A stretch of 64,000 nt of DNA, taken from assembly GCA_002239005.1 (NCBI GenBank), contig MPNL01000001.1, positions 172,205-236,204 of the forward strand. Reading direction: 5' to 3'. This document shows positions 52,971-61,969 of the stretch, piece by piece. The notes under the pieces were generated by a model. That model searched no databases, had not been told where the DNA came from, and worked only from the letters and a program-made list of their open reading frames with translations. Each line of letters opens with the position of its first letter. Position 1 is the stretch's first letter. The DNA comes from Truepera sp. bin119. Lineage in GTDB: Bacteria > Deinococcota > Deinococci > Deinococcales > Trueperaceae. The position numbers were made by a program, and so were the translations under genes.

Positions 52971-54050
52971 TTAGTCTATCGAGTAGTCCAACCAGGCCTT
53001 CTCGCTGATGGCGTGGAAGCCACGGACGTCGTCGCGGAAGGAGGTCCACGGTCCCCAGGTCCTGGCAAACATGGTGCTGGAGTTGGTTGCCTCCGCAAAG
53101 ATCTCGTTCGCAAAGCCCTCGAGGGTGTTCAGGTACTCCTCTGGGAATGTGCGCAACTCTACATTGCCGCCCGCCAGGATCTCGGCCAGCGCCTTACCGT
53201 TCCGGGCATCGTAATCTGCCAGCATCTTCACGTTCGCAGCCGAAGCGGCTGTCTGGAACGCGTTCTGAATATCCTCAGGCAGATCGTTGTAGACATCCAG
53301 GTTCATGTACGCCCCGAGCGCCGGACCGGGCTCGTGCCACCCAGGGGAGTAGTAGAACCGAGCCACCTGGTTGAAGCCCAGGATCTGATCATCGTAAGGG
53401 CCCACCCACTCGGTGGCATCGATCGTACCCCGCTCGAGCGCCAGGAAGATCTCGCCCCCTGGGAGCACCTGCACGTTGGCACCAGCGCGACTCATCACCT
53501 GGCCACCGAGACCAGGGATGCGCATGGTGAGGCCTTGGAGATCATCAGCAGAGTTGATCTCCTTATTAAACCAGCCACCCATCTGCGTACCGGTGTTGCC
53601 AGCGGGGAAAGCGATGAGGTTGTCGGGCGCGTTGAGCTCGTTCCACAGATCCTGGCCGCCGCCGGAGAGCATCCAAGCGTTGTGCTGCTGGGCGTTCATG
53701 CCGAAGGGCAGCGACGTGAAATAGGCGTGAGCGGGGTCCTTGCCGACGTAGTAGTAAGACGCGGTGTGGCCCATCTCGAAGGCGCCGCTAGAGACGGCGT
53801 CGTAGACCTCGAGGCCGCCGACCTGGGCTCCAGCGGGGTAGACTTCGACTTCGACATCGCCCTGGGTGACCTCGTTGAGGAACTTGGCGGTATTGAGAGC
53901 CCCACCGAAGATGGTGTCGAGTGAGGTCGGCCACGAGGTGACCATGCCGAAGCGGAAGGTGCTGGCCTGAGCATTGGCGAACATCAGCGGGGAGAACGCG
54001 GCACCGGCCGCAGCTACGCCAGCCTTCTTAAGGAAATCTCGACGTTTCAT
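52971..54050 (-). CDS. TRAP transporter substrate-binding protein (DctP-like), Tat signal
   Basis: The 359-residue protein starts at ATG 54050 behind GGAGGT. It begins with a twin-arginine signal (KRRDFLKKAGVAAAGAAFSP), so it is probably exported folded. The mature part has the DctP pattern, including GLTMRIPGLGGQVMSRAGAN and ALERGTIDATEWVGPYDD with the conserved Arg for carboxylate binding. The frame is open to 54122 but those residues precede the ribosome-binding site. Substrates of this branch are often keto acids or lactate, but this is inference. It is convergent with its permeases. Confidence 0.93.
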   Translation of the reverse strand: MKRRDFLKKAGVAAAGAAFSPLMFANAQASTFRFGMVTSWPTSLDTIFGGALNTAKFLNEVTQGDVEVEVYPAGAQVGGLEVYDAVSSGAFEMGHTASYYYVGKDPAHAYFTSLPFGMNAQQHNAWMLSGGGQDLWNELNAPDNLIAFPAGNTGTQMGGWFNKEINSADDLQGLTMRIPGLGGQVMSRAGANVQVLPGGEIFLALERGTIDATEWVGPYDDQILGFNQVARFYYSPGWHEPGPALGAYMNLDVYNDLPEDIQNAFQTAASAANVKMLADYDARNGKALAEILAGGNVELRTFPEEYLNTLEGFANEIFAEATNSSTMFARTWGPWTSFRDDVRGFHAISEKAWLDYSID

Positions 54051-54374
54051 GCCTACCTCCAAATGCAGATTTCGGTTGTTCAAACCAAGTGTAGTATACC
54101 GGCCGGTGCCACACCGAAACAAGGAAGGTAGGGAAAAAAGTGGCTTTCCGCTGGGTTTTTCCTGCTATGGATGGGCTAATCAGTTGTAAGGGTGGCCTCT
54201 ATGTCGGGCGAAGAGTTCAAGCCGCACCTGTTGGGTGGACGGCGAAGCCGCCGACCGGGGAAGGTGCGGGTACGTGATCGCTCGTCTTCAGTGCAGGCAC
54301 ACCTTAGGTTCTCCCGGGAGACTACATTCACCGGATCATTGCAATCCGACCCCCGCCACAGAGAGCGTCTCCCC

Positions 54375-55388
54375 CTACCATCTCCAGCCCTCGCGAAGCT
54401 CATCATTGACCACCGCTCCCGAGGGCCATCTGCCTCGGTACAGGTCGACTATGCTCCGGGCCGCTTCGATCCCCATATCTTCCACCGACCGGGTGTCGTT
54501 GCCAGCCCGATGCGAGCTCACCACGACATTGTCTAGTTCCAGCAAAGGATTGTCTGGGGTAGCCGGTTCCTGTTCAAACACATCGACCCCGGCGGCCGCG
54601 AGTCGACCGGACCTTAAGGCCTCGACGAGGTCTTCCTCGACTACCAGGGGGCCCCGCGCAGTATTGATAAACACACTGCCGGCCTTCATCCGCGCAAACG
54701 CCTGCCGGTCGAACAGGCCCCGAGTCGTTTCGGTAAGGGGGCAGTGGAGGCTCACGACATCGGAGCGGGCCAGCAGCGTGCTAAAGTCGACCAGTTCGAT
54801 TTCATGCTTGGAGATGAATGCGCAGTCCGGGTAAGCCTCGGTGGCGAGCACCGACATTTCGAACGCCCTGGCCCGGATTGCGACGCTGCGGCCGATGCGG
54901 CCTAGCCCGAAGATGCCCAAAGTCCGACCTCGAAGCGGCTGGGGCTGGGTGAGGGGCCAGTGGCCAGCGCGAGTCTGTCTGTCGATGGGGATGATCGACC
55001 TAGCGACGGCTAAGACCAGGGCCAGCGTATGTTCGGCGACGGAGGCGTGGTTCGCTGTCGGTGTAATCGTGACGGCGACCCCGTGCCGAGTCGCGGAAGC
55101 GATATCGACGCGGTCATAGCCGACTCCCGCACGGGCGATGACGCGGAGCTCGGGCAACGCCGAGAGGATGCCATCTGAAAACACCTCGCCTCTCGCTATC
55201 ACTGCGCCCACACCGCGCAACTCCTCGACCGTATCGCGTTCGCTCAGATTCCCCTGGGCGAGCCGGGGGTCGCGTGAATAGCGCACTTCGAATCCGGCGC
55301 CTTGGAGTAGGCCGACGTGTGGTCCCTCCCAATCCCGCATCGTCTCCGGGCTGATCAGCACGACCGGTGGTTGCGTCTTCAGGGTCAC
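54375..55388 (-). CDS. D-2-hydroxyacid dehydrogenase family protein
   Basis: The 337-residue protein has the family's NAD-binding motif GIFGLGRIGRSV near residue 157, catalytic Arg in INTARGPLVVEEDL, Glu in DVFEQEP and His in VVVSSHRAG. I chose GTG 55388, which overlaps the aldolase stop (GTGA). The longer open frame back to 55469 has no family likeness. It reduces keto acids or oxidises hydroxy acids such as phosphoglycerate or glyoxylate. With the aldolase upstream it may process aldol-cleavage products such as pyruvate derivatives. Confidence 0.92.
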   Translation of the reverse strand: MTLKTQPPVVLISPETMRDWEGPHVGLLQGAGFEVRYSRDPRLAQGNLSERDTVEELRGVGAVIARGEVFSDGILSALPELRVIARAGVGYDRVDIASATRHGVAVTITPTANHASVAEHTLALVLAVARSIIPIDRQTRAGHWPLTQPQPLRGRTLGIFGLGRIGRSVAIRARAFEMSVLATEAYPDCAFISKHEIELVDFSTLLARSDVVSLHCPLTETTRGLFDRQAFARMKAGSVFINTARGPLVVEEDLVEALRSGRLAAAGVDVFEQEPATPDNPLLELDNVVVSSHRAGNDTRSVEDMGIEAARSIVDLYRGRWPSGAVVNDELREGWRW

Positions 55389-56140
55389 CGCAGGGTCGCG
55401 AGGTGTTGGCTCAGAGCCTGGAGGCCGTAGGTGAGCGGGTTGCCCACGCTCATGAAGCGGTACCCCCACTCGATCTTCTGGCGAACCTCGGCGATATCTG
55501 CGAGGGTAGTGCCGACCGCAACGCCTGTACCCACCAGTCGGCGCGGCACATCCTCCATGATCTCCTGAACCGCAGGATCCTGCACCCTGGTGATGACGCC
55601 CAGCGATGCGGAGAGATCCATGGGCCCCACAAAGAGGACATCGATCCCCGGCACCCTGGCGATCTCCTCAAGATTGTCATAGGCCTGGCGGCTCTCAATC
55701 TGCAGGATCAGGACGGTCTCCTCATTGGCCCTCTGGATAACCGGGTCACGGTCTATTCCCGCAACGAACGGCCAGTTCGGGGCGACGCCACGCCTGCCCT
55801 TGGGCGGGTAATAAGCGTAGTCCACTGCCCGGGCCGCCGCCTCGGCGGTGTCGACCTGGGGAACCATCACGCCGACGGCACCGATGTCATAGGCCTTCTT
55901 GATCAGGGCCGGATCATTCCAGGCCACCCGGATCACGGGCGCAACGCCGTTCTGGCGCGCCAGGACAGGTAGCAACTCTACGGATTCAGTTGCAAAGGGC
56001 GCGTGTTCGGTATCGATCCAGAGGAAGTCGATGCCCGACTGACACGTCGCCACCGCCACCCTCGCATCCGGGGCGGATAAGCTCGTGCCGAGGACCAATT
56101 CGCCGCTGTTGAGCCTCTGCTTCAAGAGATTCGGATCCAT
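55385..56140 (-). CDS. HpcH/HpaI aldolase family protein
   Basis: The 251-residue protein is a class II (metal-dependent) aldolase of the HpcH/HpaI type. It has FLWIDTEHAPF, in which the His is a catalytic base, the metal ligand Glu in LILQIESRQAYDN, and the Asp in LFVGPMDLSASLG. Such enzymes cleave 4-hydroxy-2-oxo acids or related sugar acids to pyruvate and an aldehyde. It is the first gene of a two-gene operon with the dehydrogenase. Confidence 0.92.
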   Translation of the reverse strand: MDPNLLKQRLNSGELVLGTSLSAPDARVAVATCQSGIDFLWIDTEHAPFATESVELLPVLARQNGVAPVIRVAWNDPALIKKAYDIGAVGVMVPQVDTAEAAARAVDYAYYPPKGRRGVAPNWPFVAGIDRDPVIQRANEETVLILQIESRQAYDNLEEIARVPGIDVLFVGPMDLSASLGVITRVQDPAVQEIMEDVPRRLVGTGVAVGTTLADIAEVRQKIEWGYRFMSVGNPLTYGLQALSQHLATLR

Positions 56141-56634
56141 GACCTTCTCCTAACCGCTCTGCTTTCGGGACGCGGACCCGTCGTAGCTGTTCGAGCGGGT
56201 CTCCCGTTCGTCACTAGCGCGGGGGCACCGAGTCCCGCTGCTCCCCAGACGCCGACCTGCGCTCTTCCCCCTCTCCGCACATGCCAATCCTACTCCACTG
56301 AACCCATCATGGAATCAGGAGCTCATAAGCACTGGCACAGACGAGCCCCATTTTGAGGGCCACATCAAACTTCCGTTCTCAAGTCCAACCTACACTGGGA
56401 TGGAAAACGAGGTGCCGATCTTCGAATCGCCACTGCCAGCGTGCCAAACCCCCATTCTGGTCGCACAACAGAGCCTCCCGTCGTTCATCCGGGTCAGGGT
56501 CGCCCACCTCTAGTGATTTAAAGTGCCGCCGGTGCCCAAAGAGTTGCAGCGGGGGTCGCCACAACTCTCCGGAAACATCCTAGCCTCAGTGTTCGGATCC
56601 TCGATCCTCGCGTAAACAGGATCAGCGGGTACCG
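56141..56634. other. about 490-bp gap without recognisable gene
   Basis: The region separates the 5' end of the aldolase gene from the 3' end of the PolX gene. It must hold the promoter of the aldolase operon. The only frames, up to 76 codons, look random. Confidence 0.5.
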
Positions 56635-58389
56635 CTAGTGGCGCTGGGGATCGTCCCGATCTTGCCGGTGACGGAAAGCTCCTGTACTGCGGTTCTCAAT
56701 CAGCGGCCGCTCGAGTTGTGCCAGGAATGCCCGGCCCGTCGGGGCAGTATTCACCACGTCCTCAGTTGTCAGGCCCGCCTTGCGCGCCATTATAATCCCG
56801 TAGCGGAGGTCGTCGTATCCCTCCACCCGGTGCGCGTCAGGATTCACCGAGAAGCGACAGCCCAGCGCCTTGGCCTTCGCCACCCAGCGCCAGTCCAGGT
56901 CGAGCCGGTAGGGGTTGGCATTGATCTCGATGACGGTGCCGTGCTCGGCGCAGGCAGCGATCACGGCGTCGAGATCCACCGGATAGGGCGGTCGGCGCAG
57001 CAACAGCCGACCGCTAGCGTGCCCGAGGATGCTGGCGTGAGGATGACTCACGGCCCTGACGATGCGCGCCGTCTGCTCCGCTTCGGGGAGGTAGAAGTTC
57101 TGATGGACGCTGACCACAGTGTAGTCGAGACCAGCCAGTACCTCATCGGGATAGTCGAGGTTGCCGTCCGCAAGGATGTCGACCTCGATGCCGTGCAGTA
57201 ACTCGAAGTCGCTCCCCTGCCGACGCAACTCGCCCCGGATCTGCTCGATCTCCTCCGCTTGGGCCACCACCTGCTCTATCGACAGGCCGTTCGCGTAGAA
57301 CGAACTGCGCGAGTGATCTGCCAGCGCCAGGTAGGCGAAGCCTCTGTCGCGAGCCGCCACAGTCATCTCCCGGATCGAGTGCGCCGCGTCCGACCAGGTG
57401 GAGTGGTTGTGGACCAGGCCGCGCACCCCGACCGGTTCCAGGAGGCCTTCGACGGGGATAGCGTCCCTGGCCTCCCGCAACTCTGGCGGGAGGTAGGGGA
57501 GTCCAAGACGTTCGAACAGGGCGGCCTCGCTACGGACCGGAACCATCCCGACCGGCCCGAAGAGCCCTTGGCGATTTAACTCGAGCCCTCGATCTTCAGC
57601 GGCGTCTATAAGCACCCCAGCGAAGTCACCGCCCGTGGCCACCGCCAACGCAGCGCCGTACCCGTCCTCGCCGACCGCGGTGATCTTTACCGGGTATCCG
57701 GCCAGGGTACCGCTCAAGGTCGCCTCGTCGACGCCGGCGAGCAGGCTGGTGACCGCCCGCGTGAGCGCAGCGGGCACGGCGTCGGTCACGATCAGATCGA
57801 GCCCGCCAATCGTCTCAAGGCCGCGACGCAACTCCCCTGCGACCATCACCGTTGCGTCCGGCAGAGCGGCTCGCAGGACCCGAACTGCGTGAGCGGCGAG
57901 CGTGTCCGCCTCATCCAGGCGCATCCTCTGCTTGGCCTGCAGCGCGAAGCGGGCACCTGCCAGAATGTTCTCTGCGCTCTTCGCTCCAAAGCCCTTGAGG
58001 GCCGCCACCTGTCCCTCCGCCGCCGCACATACCAGGGCCTTGAGGTCGCCGATACCGGCGGCCCACAGCTGTGCCACCTTCCTGGCACCTAGGCCGCTCA
58101 CCCGGAACAGGTCGCGAACCCCTTCGGGAACGCGAGCCCTAAGGTCCTCGAGCACAGCGAGCTCGCCCCGCTCAAGTGCCACCCGGATCTCACCAGCAAG
58201 GCCGGAGCCGACTCCGCGGATGTCGGTGAGTCGGCCGGCGGCCGCCAACTCGACCAAGTCACCCTCGAAGGTGCCGAGTTGGCGCGCCGCCGCCCGGTAA
58301 GCGCGGACGCGGAAGCGGTCCTCGCTGAGCACATCGAGGAGCCGGGCGGCCTCGGTGAGCTGGTTTGCAACCTCTTGCTTGGTGATCAT
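56635..58389 (-). CDS. polX: DNA polymerase X / PHP exonuclease with degenerate polymerase palm
   Basis: The 584-residue protein has the bacterial PolX layout. An N-terminal 8-kDa domain and helix-hairpin-helix (DIRGVGSGLAGEIRVAL; VSGLGARKVAQLW) precede the polymerase palm (VMVAGELRRGLETIGGLDLI). A C-terminal PHP domain holds VHNHSTWSDA, LALADHS, LLHGIEVDILADG, VSVHQNF, LGHASGR and NPDAH. The palm normally has G-D-x-D; here it reads GGLD. The third Asp position reads PVKITAV. So two of three metal aspartates appear missing while all PHP motifs are present. It probably works as a 3'-5' exonuclease or AP endonuclease in base excision repair. Confidence 0.9.
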   Translation of the reverse strand: MITKQEVANQLTEAARLLDVLSEDRFRVRAYRAAARQLGTFEGDLVELAAAGRLTDIRGVGSGLAGEIRVALERGELAVLEDLRARVPEGVRDLFRVSGLGARKVAQLWAAGIGDLKALVCAAAEGQVAALKGFGAKSAENILAGARFALQAKQRMRLDEADTLAAHAVRVLRAALPDATVMVAGELRRGLETIGGLDLIVTDAVPAALTRAVTSLLAGVDEATLSGTLAGYPVKITAVGEDGYGAALAVATGGDFAGVLIDAAEDRGLELNRQGLFGPVGMVPVRSEAALFERLGLPYLPPELREARDAIPVEGLLEPVGVRGLVHNHSTWSDAAHSIREMTVAARDRGFAYLALADHSRSSFYANGLSIEQVVAQAEEIEQIRGELRRQGSDFELLHGIEVDILADGNLDYPDEVLAGLDYTVVSVHQNFYLPEAEQTARIVRAVSHPHASILGHASGRLLLRRPPYPVDLDAVIAACAEHGTVIEINANPYRLDLDWRWVAKAKALGCRFSVNPDAHRVEGYDDLRYGIIMARKAGLTTEDVVNTAPTGRAFLAQLERPLIENRSTGAFRHRQDRDDPQRH

Positions 58390-58499
58390 GGCGTTAAGTG
58401 TACTCGGGCAAGTCCTCCCCCACCACCTCTGGAACCGTTCGCTGCCACACGTGGTAGATTGCGCACGAGGTCCACCACAACCTCTGAGGGAGGTCCACT

Positions 58500-59390
58500 A
58501 TGTTCAGGAGATTTGCCATCATCCTTGCCGGCCTGGTGCTCTTCGGCACACTGCTCAGCGCCACCGCCCAGTCCCCCCTCAGGGTACGCATCGGGTTCAA
58601 CCCGACCCAGAACTCCGAGCAGCTTTCGGCAGCCACGCAGGCCATCGCTGACTTCCTCGAGGGCGAGTTCGGCGGCACCATCGAGGTAGCTGTGTTCCTC
58701 CCAACCGAGTACCGCGGCCTGATCGAGGCCATGCGCTCCGGCAACCTCGACTTCGCCTTCTTCCCACCCGACGGGTTTGTTATCGCGCAGCGTGAGACCG
58801 ACGCTCAGGTGCTGCTCAAGTCGGTGCGCTTCGGCAACCCCTTCTACTGGTCAGCCATCATCGTCCGCAAAGACTCAGGTTTCACCTCGATCGCCGATCT
58901 TGAGGACAAGTCCATCGCTTGGGTCGATCCCAACTCGGCCGCCGGTTACGTCTTCCCTCGCGCCGAGATTACCCTGGCTGGCATCGAGCCCGACGACTTC
59001 TTCTCCAACCAGGTGTTCTCGGGCGGTCACGATGCCGCGGTCTTGTCGGTTCTGAATGGCTCGGTCGACGCCGCCGCCACCTTTGCCAACGACGCTGAGA
59101 ACATCTCCGGTGCCTGGACCCAGTTCCTCGAGGAAGATCGGGCTGCGGAACTGCACTCGATCTTCTACTCGCGGCCCATCCCGGGCGACACCTTCAGCGT
59201 ATCGCGGGAGTTCGCCAACGAGTACCCGGCACTGACCCTGCAGATCGCTGCGGCCATCGCCACCATCCGGAACCCCGACAGTAGCCTGCTCATGGATCTC
59301 TACCGAATCGACTATATGGTCCCGGCCGACAGCGCCGACTACGACGTAGTCCGCGAAGCCCGCGAGGTGCTGGGGCTGGACCAGGAATAG
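58500..59390 (+). CDS. phnD: phosphate/phosphite/phosphonate ABC substrate-binding protein (PhnD-like)
   Basis: The 296-residue protein starts at ATG 58500 behind GAGGGAGG with a signal peptide ending SATAQ. The mature part has the PhnD pattern: RVRIGFNPTQNSEQLSAATQ, then RSGNLDFAFFPPDGFVIAQ, KSIAWVDPNSAAGYVFPRAE and SGGHDAAVLSVLNGSVDAAA. It captures a phosphonate or related oxyanion outside the membrane. An intrinsic terminator separates it from the ATPase gene. Confidence 0.93.
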   Translation: MFRRFAIILAGLVLFGTLLSATAQSPLRVRIGFNPTQNSEQLSAATQAIADFLEGEFGGTIEVAVFLPTEYRGLIEAMRSGNLDFAFFPPDGFVIAQRETDAQVLLKSVRFGNPFYWSAIIVRKDSGFTSIADLEDKSIAWVDPNSAAGYVFPRAEITLAGIEPDDFFSNQVFSGGHDAAVLSVLNGSVDAAATFANDAENISGAWTQFLEEDRAAELHSIFYSRPIPGDTFSVSREFANEYPALTLQIAAAIATIRNPDSSLLMDLYRIDYMVPADSADYDVVREAREVLGLDQE

Positions 59391-59409
59391 GGGCGAGAAC
59401 CACCCGAAC

Positions 59410-59436
59410 CCCCCAGGCTCTCCCTGGGGGTTTTTT
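59410..59436 (+). terminator. intrinsic terminator between phnD-like and phnC-like genes
   Basis: The arms cccccagg and cctggggg pair perfectly around ctctc and are followed by six T. This is the clearest intrinsic terminator in the window. It must be partly read through if phnC and phnE share the phnD promoter. Confidence 0.85.
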
Positions 59437-59448
59437 CTTAGGGGTCGC

Positions 59449-60198
59449 ATGATCGTAGTCAAGAATCTCGGCAAGACCTTTGCCGACGGGACCGAAGCCC
59501 TCAGAGGGATCTCCGTCACCATACCGGATGGGGACTTCGTCGCGGTTATCGGGCTCTCAGGCGCTGGCAAGAGCACCTTCCTTCGCTGCCTCAATCGGCT
59601 GGTGGATCCCACAAAGGGCAACATTGAGGTGCGCGGAACCGACGTAGCAAGCCTGCGAGGTCGAGCGCTGCAGCGCTACCGCCGAACGGTCGGCTTCATC
59701 TTCCAACAGTTCAACCTAGTCACCCGCCTGAGCGTGGTCGAGAACGTGCTCTCGGGGCGGCTCGGCTACCACGGGACCTGGCGCGGCCTGCTGGGACTGT
59801 TCACCGAACGCGACTACGAACTGGCCCGCCAGAACATCCGCAAGGTGGGCCTCACCGAGAAGGAGCGCTCCCGGGTAGATTCCCTCTCCGGCGGCCAGCA
59901 GCAGCGCGTCGCCATCGCCCGGGCCATGACACAGGAACCCCAATTGATCCTGGCCGACGAGCCGATGGCCAGTCTCGACCCCCGCCTCGCCGACGTCATC
60001 CTCGGAATCCTGAAAGACTACAACGAGCAGCAGGGAGTAACGGTGCTGGTGAATATCCACGTGATCGAGTTGGCCAAGCGCTATGCCAGGCGCGTGCTGG
60101 CGTTCAATCTGGGCCGACTGGTGTTCGACGGGCCCGTTGAGATGTTGGACCAAGACCTCGAAAAACGCATCTACGCCGGAAGCTTAGAGGCCCTGTGA
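59449..60198 (+). CDS. phnC: phosphonate-type ABC ATPase (PhnC-like)
   Basis: The 249-residue ATPase has Walker [10 protein letters not shown] (about residues 35-43), signature [15 protein letters not shown] and Walker [14 protein letters not shown]. The PhnC-type context [19 protein letters not shown] is also present. It drives import through the PhnE-like permease. Its stop overlaps the permease GTG. Confidence 0.95.
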   Translation: MIVVKNLGKTFADGTEALRGISVTIPDGDFVAVIGLSGAGKSTFLRCLNRLVDPTKGNIEVRGTDVASLRGRALQRYRRTVGFIFQQFNLVTRLSVVENVLSGRLGYHGTWRGLLGLFTERDYELARQNIRKVGLTEKERSRVDSLSGGQQQRVAIARAMTQEPQLILADEPMASLDPRLADVILGILKDYNEQQGVTVLVNIHVIELAKRYARRVLAFNLGRLVFDGPVEMLDQDLEKRIYAGSLEAL

Positions 60199-61835
60199 GC
60201 CTGCTAATCGCTACCGTCGCCGGAATCCTGATCGTCGTGTTCACAGGACTGGCCAACACCTCGGTGCGGCGCCTGGCTGTGGTCGGCTGTGTCGGCCTCC
60301 TCATCGCCTTCTTCGCCATGTCGTTCAGTGAGGTCACGGGCGCGCTTAGCCGGCACACAACCCACCCCACCCTGATGGGATTCGTGCCGCTCTACCCGCC
60401 CCTGCTTCTCATCCTGGTAGCCTCCATCGCCGGCCTCCTTGCCACCTTCGCAGGGGGCAGGGCAGGGGGACTGACCCTGATCGCTGCCAGCCTAGCAACG
60501 GTTGTGATCGCCCTCCTGTGGCGATCGCAGCCGGCCGCGATCGTCGGCCAGCTCTCGCTCAACGGTCTCATGGAGGCCCTGACGGGCCTGGCTCTCGGGG
60601 GTCTGCTGACCGCCTCCGGATGGGGACGGTCGCGTCTGCGCTGGCCCCTGCTCGCCGCCGGGGTAGCCGTCGCAGTGGGGAGCTTCCTGCTCCTCAACTC
60701 CAGCCTAGGTCACCGCTACCTTCCCAACGCCGAGGGCTACTACCGCCTGTTCACGCCGACCTCGGAGAGCACCGCTCGGTCCATCATGGACACCTACAAC
60801 GACAGTCTTGAGGACCTCAACCGGCGCCGACGATCGGCCGGCCTGTCACTCCTCGAGCCGCTCGAGTCGCTCGACGACCTCGATAAGCAGAGGCTACCGC
60901 GCACCGCAGCCGCCGACACAATCGATGAGCACGGCAAGGTGATCAGCAGAGGCTTCCGAATCGTCCAACCCGCCGACGGCGGGTACGGCACCCCCCTGGT
61001 ATTCTTCTTTGCCGGATTGATGCTCGGCGGCGGACTGATGTTGGCCTGGCGGCCTCAACTGAGGTCGGCTTCCGATCTCGTTAGTGGGGGGGTCATAGCG
61101 GCTACCGTGTCGATCCTGACCCCGGCCTTCGCAGCCACCGACTTCAGCTTCCAGCGGCTGGCCGAGGGCTGGCCGTTCCTGCTCGACTTCCTCGACCGCT
61201 CTTGGCCTCCCAACGGCAACGCCCTCAAGGAGGTTGCCAGCGAGATGCTCATCACGATCGAGATCGCGCTGATCGGCACCTTCCTGGCCGCGATCTTTGC
61301 GATCCCGCTGTCGTTCCTGGCCGCCCGCAACCTAACGCAGAACAACTCCTTCATGCGCGCAGTGTTCGGACTCACCCGTGGTTTCTTCAATATCGACCGC
61401 GGCATCGACACGCTGATCCTCGCTCTAGTCTTCGTTGCGGCGGTGGGGCTCGGTCCGTTCGCGGGCGTGCTGGCCATGGCCATCCACTCCATCGCGGACC
61501 TGGGAAAGCTCTACAGCGAATCGATCGAGAACGTCGACAGGGGTCCCATTGAGGCACTCGAGTCGGTCGGGGCGTCCGGCACAAACGTAGTCCGCTGGGC
61601 CATTCTGCCGCAGGTGGCCCCCCTGTTCGTGGCCTGGACCCTGTACAGATTCGAGATCAACTTCCGGGTCTCCATCGTGCTGGGCCTAGTCGGAGCGGGC
61701 GGGATCGGCTTCTTCATTCAGGAGAACATGGGAACCGGTTCGTACAACGACATGGTGGTCGCCATCATCGCCATTGTGATCGTCGTCAACACCATCGATT
61801 TCGCCTCGTCGTACCTGCGAGCCCGCCTAGTCTGA
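60195..61835 (+). CDS. phnE: phosphonate-type ABC permease (PhnE-like) with long N-terminal membrane extension
   Basis: The 546-residue protein is twice the usual PhnE length (about 270). The C-terminal 220 residues are a normal permease domain, with EMLITIEIALIGTFLAAIFA and the EAA loop ESVGASGTNVVRWAILPQVA. The N-terminal about 300 residues contain around five helices, then a hydrophilic segment (about residues 175-265) and another helix. I infer an extra integral membrane domain fused to PhnE. It starts at GTG 60195, overlapping phnC. Confidence 0.92.
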   Translation: MSLLIATVAGILIVVFTGLANTSVRRLAVVGCVGLLIAFFAMSFSEVTGALSRHTTHPTLMGFVPLYPPLLLILVASIAGLLATFAGGRAGGLTLIAASLATVVIALLWRSQPAAIVGQLSLNGLMEALTGLALGGLLTASGWGRSRLRWPLLAAGVAVAVGSFLLLNSSLGHRYLPNAEGYYRLFTPTSESTARSIMDTYNDSLEDLNRRRRSAGLSLLEPLESLDDLDKQRLPRTAAADTIDEHGKVISRGFRIVQPADGGYGTPLVFFFAGLMLGGGLMLAWRPQLRSASDLVSGGVIAATVSILTPAFAATDFSFQRLAEGWPFLLDFLDRSWPPNGNALKEVASEMLITIEIALIGTFLAAIFAIPLSFLAARNLTQNNSFMRAVFGLTRGFFNIDRGIDTLILALVFVAAVGLGPFAGVLAMAIHSIADLGKLYSESIENVDRGPIEALESVGASGTNVVRWAILPQVAPLFVAWTLYRFEINFRVSIVLGLVGAGGIGFFIQENMGTGSYNDMVVAIIAIVIVVNTIDFASSYLRARLV

Positions 61836-61969
61836 GCCGTCCCGTCAGGGGCCAGACCGCCTGTCCCGGTGAGGCCCGCCTCGCACATCAACCTACCGCG
61901 ACCGCTCAGAAAGGAGGTGGCACCTGGGGAAGGAACCGGCGGAGAGGGGCGACCCAAATACGCCGACCG

